Of a stretch of 64,000 nucleotides of DNA, positions 55,201 through 64,000 are shown one piece after another (position 1 is the first letter of the stretch; each line of letters opens with the position of its first letter). The stretch is taken from the NCBI GenBank assembly GCA_032622095.1, contig CP136063.1, positions 23,996,987-24,060,986 of the forward strand, read 5' to 3'. Under the pieces are notes generated by a model that was not told the DNA's origin, ran no database searches, and saw only the letters and a list, made by a program, of their open reading frames with translations. A program made the position numbers and the translations under genes. This stretch comes from Siphonodentalium dalli. Taxonomy: Eukaryota; Mollusca; Scaphopoda; Gadilida; Siphonodentaliidae.

Positions 55201-55798
55201 TTTTTTGGCAGGATTAGCAGCCTATTGTTTGGATCGACCACACAAATTTGTACACATGTAATGAACACATATGTGTTGTCTTGCCCAACAGTATTGTGTA
55301 CAAGAACAATACAAAATAGTGTAATGGCGGTGAACACTATTGTTTGGATCAACCACACAAATGTGTACGCATGTGATTAACACATATGTGTAGTCTCGCC
55401 CAACAACATTGTGTACAATAACAATACAAATGTGTGTGGTAGCGGCGAACATATTGTTTCCTTAGTGCAAACATATTTGTGTCCATTCAACGAACAAATA
55501 AATGTGCTGGACCCAAACATCATTGTGTGTGTCAACTACACAACTTTGTAGGTCAGTAACCACACATAAACTGTTCATCTGCATCCACACAATCTTGTGC
55601 GCAACTTAGCACACATTTAATGTGTGCCTACAAAGAACAAGTTGTTTTGGTCGATCCACACAGTATGTTCGCCACCACAACACAACAGATGTGTGGTTAT
55701 TTGCCACACAATTCACCACACAATGTTGTTCTCGATCAAATGGCTACACAAACTGTGTGGTAACTGTGTGGTTCTACCACACAGTCGTTTTAAGAGTG
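52267..55798. mobile_element. Candidate 3.5 kb transposon with palindromic CACA/TGTG ends
   Basis: The left end CACTGTAAAAAGGACTGTGT and the right end, read inward, CACTCTTAAAACGACTGTGT are similar inverted repeats, with TA outside both. Inside each end lie many short imperfect palindromes of the type CCACACAnnnTGTGTGG (52290-52425 and 55220-55790). The middle has poly-G/poly-C tracts and no recognisable transposase. End similarity is only about 75 percent over 35 bases, so this could be two related repeats. Confidence 0.45.
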
Positions 55799-55799
55799 T

Positions 55800-57230
55800 A
55801 TCGACTTGAAATTTGGCATGTGAATGTATCTTGCGCCGGCTACAAATTATTCTCATACATATTTTGAATAGCCCGGACAACGTCGGGCTCATCGGCTAGT
55901 AATGTATATTTGACTTTGATAAGTCTTTTAGTCACCAGTACGCAAATCAAATCTTTATTACAACGACACAAATTAATGAGTAACACGCATAACACATATA
56001 CAACTTTTATATACAATATGCACACAATAAATATGGGATCCTGGATCCCTCCCTTCAAACGTGTTGTTTGTTTGTTTGGTTTTCATTGTTCCTTTTTTGT
56101 TTGTTCTTCTTTTGACCTAGTGTGTATATATAAGATTGTATTCTTCATCATGTTTTCAAATGTCCTTTTGACTATAGTTTTTTGACCTGCATGAGCTAAT
56201 TCAGCTGCCTTCCACAATGTATACACTTAAATTCAATAAGAGACGTCTCTAAAGACCATTTTCTAGAAAAATACAGACTGGATTCAAACGAGGGATGTTT
56301 TCTATTGACAAGAGCCCATGAAACTGTTCGTGCTAAAGATTAGCCCAGTGACATTTTGGGATAATGCGCTCATGTAGTCATTTATATTTGTCATAGATAA
56401 ACGTGGGAAATTGCTAGGTTTAGTTTGGCATTGAGGTGTATGAGTTGCTTTAACGAGAGATGTGGTGGCAGGGTGGTTGTACTGTAGTGTTCCGCGGAAT
56501 CCGCCCCTCCAACTTTGGTGAACATATTCAACATTTTGAAATCCCATGCAGTGACACAGCAACAGTTGGAAACTACGTGTATAGATTGAAATTGTTGTGA
56601 CAGTTTGGTGTATTGGTGTGGTTGCTCCACTACGTGTCACGTGCGATCATATTAAATTGCTGATCATCATGTATACCTAGGTCATTGTGCAGAATACACA
56701 AAATTTCATAAGTTCTAATATTTCCTAAATAGTCTGTTAACCAGCCCATTATCTAACATATTCCATACCACTTATGTTAGTCTACTTAAGCAACTTACTT
56801 CTAGTATACTAAACTAGCTGAAACAGGCTCCCTTTGGCAGCTTATATTCAGCATTTTGATTTATATATATTGTTCAATATACATATTTAACGATTGAGTT
56901 CCTTGCTAAATTTAGCAAAACCAATTTAATGTTTTTTAATTAAATATTTAAAAAAAAAATAATACCATTATAACATCCGCCATGGTACCCCGAGTCACCA
57001 TGGATATTTTAGGTGTTGTGAGAGTAACAGATCATATGAGTTGATAGACATGCAAATATTTCACTGAATGGCTTGATGCACTGATGAACAGTGTGATGAC
57101 AGTTATATTCTCGCCATTGATAGTCACATTAATGTTTGAAGCAGTTGCTCGCTCTTTTTCCATGCACACACTTATCTTAGCTTTAGTTACATCAAGACAA
57201 GTTTATTTATTACAGTATTACATTCTCGAA
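55800..57230. other. Non-coding stretch
   Basis: No gene I can support. A 112-codon minus-strand frame at 56302-56640 has no recognisable motif or start context. A fragment near 56975-57000 belongs to the interspersed repeat seen near 3375. Confidence 0.4.
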
Positions 57231-57269
57231 GCTTCTTTCCGAGGGTGTCGGGGAGGATAGTGCCTTAAT

Positions 57270-58480
57270 ATACGGCTTTAATAACAATATATGCCATAAA
57301 ATGATTAAAATACTATAATGCATCCAGTTTGAAACGTCTGTCTCTCAGAAGATGCCCATAAACAAATAGAAAACAGCTGAAATCATAAAAAAAATATTTC
57401 GGTGTTTATGGCTCCCAGAATGCAGCAGAATTCAAACTAAAATGTATTTTCAATGAAAGGGGAATAACGCTATCTTTAAAATATGAGTTATTCCCCCTTG
57501 ATTGAAAAGAATACACTATGTGCAACAAAACCAGATAAAATTTAAGCACAAAAACACGTCGGTAACAACAAAAATAACATGTTCACAGTTTATTACACCG
57601 GATAAGTTGATAATACAATGTTAGAGAGCTTCCTATTTCAAATGGTATATAATATGGCACATATCTTATATATGTAATCTGGAGGTTCATGGTATATAAT
57701 ATGGCACATATCTTATATATGTGATCTGGGGGTTCGAAAATTAAGTGCACCTTTAAAAGTGGATTATCTCTTTGTAAACATGTATTATATAGTTACCGGG
57801 GTATAAAATATTAGATCTTAGTCGAAGACTCCTGTCCGGAAATGCTTCTATCAATTGATATTAATGTTATTTCGAATATTTTTATGGTAAAAATGTGTGG
57901 TTGTTTAGCTAACAAACAATAGTGGTTACTTTTAAAGGCCCACTTAATTTTCGAGTCTCCAATTATTTTGTTATAGTGACTTGATATACGGTTCTGCCAT
58001 AAAATATTATTAAATTACTTTAAGTCATCACTATTTGAAACAGCTGTGTTTTAGAAGATGCCCTCAGAGAAATAGAAAACTGCTGAAGACACCCCCTCTT
58101 GCACCCAGAATGCAACATAATTCAAACATTTTCAATGAAAAGGACGAACTATATCTTTAATATATAGAGTTATTCCCCCTGCATTGAAAATAATACTCGT
58201 TTTTACTTCAATCTTGATGACAAAATGGATTGGCAACTCAACAAAAACAACATTTCCACAGTTTATTACACCGGATAAGTTTATAATACAATGTTTTGGA
58301 GCTTCCTCTTTCAAATGATATACAATATGGCATATATTTTATATAAAGTAATCTGGGGGGGTTCGAAAATTAAGTGGGCCTTTAAAGATGGATTATCTCT
58401 TTAAATAACAAAATTTAAATAGTTGCGTGGGTATAAAATAATAGATATGAACTGAAGACCCCTGTCCGGAAAAGCTTCTA
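57270..58480. repeat. Two diverged copies of a ~715-bp unit
   Basis: The copy starting about 57270 (GCCATAAAATGATTAAA…AGAAGATGCCC) and the copy starting about 57985 share several blocks in order. These include AGTTATTCCCCCTT/GCATTG, CAGTTTATTACACCGGATAAG, and CTTCTATCAATT…TTATTTCGAATAT. Part of the same family lies inverted at about 49835-50010 and at 58720-58870. Confidence 0.75.
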
Positions 58481-58683
58481 TCAATTAATATTGATTTTAT
58501 TTCGAATATTAAATCGGGACCGTTTATGTTACTATTTTTAGAACAGACCATTCGGATGATACCATATTGCGATATGTGGCTACGCACCGATAGTCAAATG
58601 TCCCAGATTGATTGTTTGTATTGTTTTGTTCCACAGATATAAGCGATAATGAGTATAATTAACGTTTATTTGTGACAAAATTG

Positions 58684-58900
58684 CACAATAAAATTTCTGG
58701 TCTCTGTTAACAGTAACCACTATTGTTCGTTAGCTGAACAAACACACCTTTTTAGACCAGAAAATATTCGAAATAAAATGAATATTAATCGATAGAAGCA
58801 TTTCCGGATTTAAATCTAATATTTTATACCCTGGTAACTATATAATACATGTTTACAAAGAGATGATCCACCTTTAACAGAGACCAGAAATTTTATTGTG
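58684..58900. mobile_element. ~217-bp MITE with 27-bp inverted ends
   Basis: CACAATAAAATTTCTGGTCT…GTTAA at 58684 is matched by the reverse complement ending TTTATTGTG at 58900. The interior relates to the ~715-bp repeat family. Its right end abuts the end of the zinc-finger array. No clear target duplication. Confidence 0.6.
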
Positions 58901-58904
58901 TAAT

Positions 58905-60102
<1,198 letters not shown>

Positions 60103-60103
60103 C

Positions 60104-60900
60104 CCAGGATTGTCCTGGATAATCAGTGTAGGCCTACCGGTATATTTAAATCAGAGTGTATTTAATACGGCCACATCATATATATAAAAATCTGATCTAA
60201 TCCTAATCGAATTTCATTAACACAATGTACCCGTAACAAGGGTCACGTGTCAATTGATCGACTGCCACGCCAAACAAACGACAATGGAAATGTCGAATTA
60301 AGTTGTTGAGTTTATAACATGCGTCATATTATCTTGTTTCATTCAGTAGAACCATTTACAAAACGATATAAATTCAAATGCAAAGTTTATTTGTACAAAA
60401 TCCAAAATAAGGATTGTGACCAACACAGAACAAATGCTATGTTACAATTATACAAGACCCCAACTGTCCAAACATTATCTACCACGTATCCGGGCCTAAT
60501 TCAGGGGACTCCCCCCACCCCATATTGAGAGCCCATTGTTTCCTAAGTTTGTTGGGATTGAGAGAGACTCAGTTGTGTTTTTGCGGAGATGGCCACATGT
60601 TTACTAATTTAAACGATTACAGAGGTTGAATGAGGGCCTGCCGGTCCGGATGGTCTTCCATGCGACGTGAGGCTCGATGGGATTCGACTCGAGCAGCAGA
60701 TGCCGGTGGTGTGTCGGCCCAGGCAATTGGGTAGATGGATGTGATGGGAGTCGACTCGAGCAGATGTGAATGGTGAATGGCGGTGATGTGCTCGATTGGA
60801 CACGGCTCGAGCGACAGATACTGGTGGTATGTCGGCCCAGCATCCGGTGGAATGAATTATGTATGGATGTGGTTCACGAGTTAGATCCGGACCAGCAGGC
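60104..60900. other. Non-coding, ending in GC-rich tandem-like text
   Basis: 60104-60600 holds nothing I can name. From about 60660 to 60850 a ~120-bp pattern (TCGACTCGAGCAG…GGTGTGTCGGCCCAG) repeats loosely two to three times and leads into the GC-rich retroelement. Confidence 0.45.
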
Positions 60901-62720
60901 CCCGCCATATGACGAACTCACGCCATCGACGAGAAATCGGGGGCCAGGCCAGAGGGGATAAAGGAGAGGGGCCGGTACACACAGGGCACCCAAGGGAGGC
61001 GCGTCCGTGGCGAGGACAACAGTGGAGCAGAATAACGACTGTATGGTGCGGTAGCGAGAAGATAGCGGTGGATGGACGATGGAGATGCTACATCCGAACG
61101 GAAGTGGCTAGTCAAAGTAGAACTGGCCGTCGAACCGGAACCCAAGTTGGTCGAAAGCGGACGGGTGGATGGAAAGGGCGCGGTAGGCGGAAAAGGGGTC
61201 TCCCTTTCCGAGAAGGGCCCCATGACCGAGGTGCTGAACGATATGAACCGCGTCATCAAACCGCGAGTAGGAGACCGACGTGAATTCCGGTGTAATGAAG
61301 TCTATGCGCGAGGAACCAGATGGGTAGGAAAGGTGGTGGAGAAGGCGGAAATCGCCGGGTGTGGAATTAGGCGCCAAGAGGGGAGACACGGGGCGTGGGC
61401 AGGGCGCGGGACGGGAAGGGACCCGCCACGCGCCCATAGCTATTTCTTTAGCGAGTGATTCGCGGATGACATTGGGGCGACCGAGGCAGACCGGAGGGTC
61501 CGAGCATTGGATGGGGAGCGGGGGCCAGTGTGTTGTAGGTGGAAACCGGGTGAAGAACCAAGCCACAAGAGCGATTGCGCGGTGGGGATACAAGTCGAGC
61601 CAAAGCTTAAGCGGGAGGAGTTCGCTCGGCGAGTGAGCCAGACCGAAAGGGCCGACGGGTAGCGGGCGGTGGCTGGTGGGCGTGGAGTTTAGAATGAGAT
61701 GGAGCGTCACACAAGGAGCAAGCATGACTGGTGTACGTCGGTTGCCGGGTTGCCGAGGCTGATCTTGAGGAGCAGACGATGGCGCTGGTGGTACTGTGGG
61801 GAGGGTTGGCGAGAGACACAAGAGCCAGCTATTGTTGTCGATGTTGGCCCACGACAGCGATGGGCGAAGCGCGCGCTTGTTCCGGAGTTGTTCGACGGAA
61901 CGCGCCAGCCTAACCCCCCGAAATTCCACGCAGCCCAGCGGAACACTTGCATGTACTGTAATAGAGCGAGAACGTTCGCCGACGGGTGGTACTGAAGGTG
62001 GAGCGAGCTGAAAGTGAAGAACGAGTCCGTCCACTGACGATGTCCGCAATCGACGAAGCCGATGAGCGGGATCGGATGCCCAGTTGACCAGACGGAAGCA
62101 GACAAAACGGCTGTGCGGCTGTGAGCGAACCCCCGGGCGGCGGTTGGAGCGCAGCTAGGGGGACGTATTCGCCGCGAGCAATGCGGTGGCGAATCGTCTG
62201 AGGCACATGCGAGCCGAAACCGTCTGGGTCGAAACTGGCGGGGGCGGGCCCAAGCGCCCGGCCAGCTATGATCGAAATGACGTCATTAAATAGTTCATTA
62301 CCTCCAGTGAACGCTGGCCGGTCCCCGCCCCCAGGCAGAGATCGCAAGTTTGTGGGTGGCATCCGGGCGGTGGCACGTCGCTGAAGGCTGGTAATGGCAT
62401 GGAAGGACGACTGCAGGAAGAAGGCGCCGACTGATGCGGCGGAGGCGGTACAAGGCGATCGGTTCTAGTGCGGCTGTGATGTGAGCTGTCCGATGAAGGG
62501 CACTCGGACACCGAGTGAAGTGGGCTGCCGTCAGAGTATGAGACGATCCGAAACCCGGTCACCCCGAGGCGCAGTCTGAGGCGGAGCGGCGTGCGGGTGC
62601 CCGTGGCATTACCTAGGAAATGAAAAGAAAGTGAAATGGTCAGCGAACGAAGGTGACAATGGCTGGGAGTGCTAGAGCGGAGCAAGGCGCGTGGAGTGCG
62701 GTTTCAGTGGCCAAGGGTAG
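60900..62720 (-). mobile_element. Degenerate DIRS-type retrotransposon
   Basis: A GC-rich island (against an AT-rich surrounding) encoding, on the minus strand, a gag-like N-terminal region followed by a DIRS-type reverse transcriptase. No tyrosine recombinase and no complete split terminal repeats were found. Phrases such as CGGGCGTGATGGC(G/T) near 62727 and 63479 may be remnants of its end repeats. Confidence 0.7.
61108..62362 (-). pseudogene. DIRS gag-like and reverse transcriptase region, frameshifted
   Basis: The first frame (62362 down to about 62100) has VPQTIRHRIARGEYVPLAAL, a typical gag-like opening. A second frame (about 62080-61850) has WTDSFFTFSSLHLQYHPSA and ALLQYMQVFRWAA. A third (about 61800-61108) contains the reverse transcriptase start: ESLAKEIAMGAWRVPSRPAP, STPGDFRLLHHLSYPSGSS, FTSVSYSRFDDAVHIVQHLG and LSIHPSAFDQLGFRFDGQFY. 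At least two frameshifts separate the parts, and the catalytic YxDD region downstream is not recognisable. In intact DIRS elements this protein copies RNA into circular DNA for recombinase-mediated insertion. Confidence 0.72.
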
Positions 62721-62759
62721 CGGACAACGGGCGTGATGGCGTAACCAAATGGATGTGAC

Positions 62760-64000
62760 GAAGTTATAAAGCACCTGATAGATATAACACATACAATGTT
62801 GATACAGACAAAGGGACTGGAGGACAAGTGCTGACTCACTTATGGGTGCCCCCTCTCACATATGTTATGACGCTGAAAATAAATAATAAGTGATGGCAAA
62901 GCAACCTGACCACCAAAAACAAGTTGAATAGACATACATATCACCGGACACCCCACCCCCGAGTTAGTCCTAAGTTTGTATAGAGATATATATATATATA
63001 CGTAAAGCCGAGTATGTGTGGTTCCATTGCTGGCTAGTACGTATCGTAATGTGGAAGAGTTAGTCAAAGGAATTCCGAATCGTCTCGCGTATGGAAGATT
63101 GTACAGCTAAGAAATTTCCCATATTTGCACAATCAGGTAGTGCGGAATCTTCAAATGCAAGGTAATTGAATAAAGAAATATGGTAAGGAAGTAATTGATT
63201 TAATAGATGAATTCCTGTGATTGAATGGAGGTGGCGGCCAAAGAATAATGAAAGGCATTTACGTTACCGTTCCATTGGTGCAGTTGATTGAATTGGCAAT
63301 GTGAACGGATAGCAAGTTGCCACATTCACAGAGGAATCGACGGTGAAATATATGGGCAGGCCGCATTCCGACAGAGGAATACGGTGGTGGTACGGGTGTT
63401 GTAGGCGTAATGGTGTGTACATAACAATGGGGGCTCTCGAATCGAAAATGTTGGTTGTATTCCAGTATAGTCCACAGCGGGCGTGATGGCTACGAGAGAA
63501 GTCAAGAGGTAGCCATTGGGCTAACTAATTATTTACTCTTTCTATGCCGGAGAGAATTAATTATCTCAGTGTAAGGACTACTCGGCGATGAGTATTTCTC
63601 GTTCTAACGCCGGGTGTACACAGTGTTCAAAGTATGCAAGCACATAGAGTTATATAAAATGTTGTTGTTGCTGTTGTTGTCGTCGTCGTAATCAACAAAG
63701 AAACGAAGACATGAAACGCCCTTTATTAATTAATGAATGAATTATTTAATTAGCCCGGTGCAGAAATGTTCCATGAATTCCAGGGTGGCGGAGTTTCTAT
63801 CTATGGGTCCAAAGTTCCATCGCCATAAGCACATTGAGTTAAGAAAATGTCATGCTATTGGATGGGGTAACGTTCATGACAATTTCAAAGAACTGATCCG
63901 AATATTTGACTACTCGTCGATGCGTATTATATGGGACTATGAGGCCGATATGAGTACAGTCTAATAGGACCTAATTGTAACTAAGTATTTGCCCGTGCTA
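62760..64000. other. Non-coding right edge
   Basis: A (TA)n run is near 62990, a (GTT/GTC)n microsatellite at 63661-63690, and otherwise unremarkable sequence. A 75-codon plus frame at 63737-63964 (MNYLISPVQKCSMNSRV…) has no recognisable motif and is left uncalled. Confidence 0.4.

Noticed and set aside
56302..56640. A minus-strand gene of 112 codons
   Set aside because: No recognisable motif, a competing overlapping frame, and composition like the surrounding non-coding DNA.
60600..62720. Bacterial contamination, suggested by high GC
   Set aside because: The encoded proteins match a DIRS retroelement with frameshifts, and the edges grade into eukaryotic repeats.

Overview
This is metazoan invertebrate nuclear DNA: AT-rich and packed with mobile DNA. 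I see no intact host protein-coding gene. The non-LTR, DIRS, SINE, foldback and MITE families, the C2H2 finger array and the Polinton-type virus genes would suit a mollusc or a similar marine invertebrate, but the species cannot be fixed from this sequence.

The centrepiece is one 26.3 kb integration at 10863-37172. It is a Polinton/Maverick (adintovirus-like) element bounded by tips AGTAGTAATG / CATTACTACT and by a single 6-bp target duplication, GGGGTT, at 10857-10862 and 37173-37178. It sits inside a ~43-bp satellite. It holds two head-to-tail units joined at a 0.55 kb palindromic telomere (14280-14833) built of a 30-bp minisatellite. Unit 1 (10863-14340) is a deletion derivative: the left terminal repeat is fused to the capsid gene block, and its major capsid and protease genes are open. 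Unit 2 (about 14770-37172) is near full length. It carries a left arm of small genes (OTU-like, Rep-helicase fragment, unknown), protein-primed-type DNA polymerase B, packaging ATPase, small GG-motif core proteins, an integrase remnant with a chromodomain but no catalytic core, a small membrane protein, penton-like, pX-like and major-capsid-like proteins, and an adenain-like protease. Several of these are broken by stops, frameshifts or deletions. The polymerase gene is also split by a 6.8 kb transposon (19766-26591) filled with a palindromic ~225-bp satellite.

Three perfect metazoan histone-mRNA 3' stem-loops (GGCCCTTTTCAGGGCC) lie in the left arm of unit 2. Two stand just after open reading frames, on opposite strands. 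They suggest that these viral-type genes use the host's replication-dependent, non-polyadenylated mRNA pathway. I regard this and the single-TSD tandem dimer as the two most novel observations.

Around the element: 1-5 kb has two non-LTR retrotransposon fragments and a tRNA-derived SINE with target duplications. At 7.3-8.2 kb is a DNA transposon with 72-bp inverted ends. From 37-39 kb there are tandem repeats. At 41.5-46.4 kb is a 4.9 kb foldback transposon made of inverted arrays of a ~340-bp unit with an 8-bp target duplication. From 47-58.9 kb there are MITEs and palindromic repeat clusters. At 58.9-60.1 kb is a decayed C2H2 zinc-finger array, and at 60.9-62.7 kb a GC-rich degenerate DIRS-type retrotransposon.
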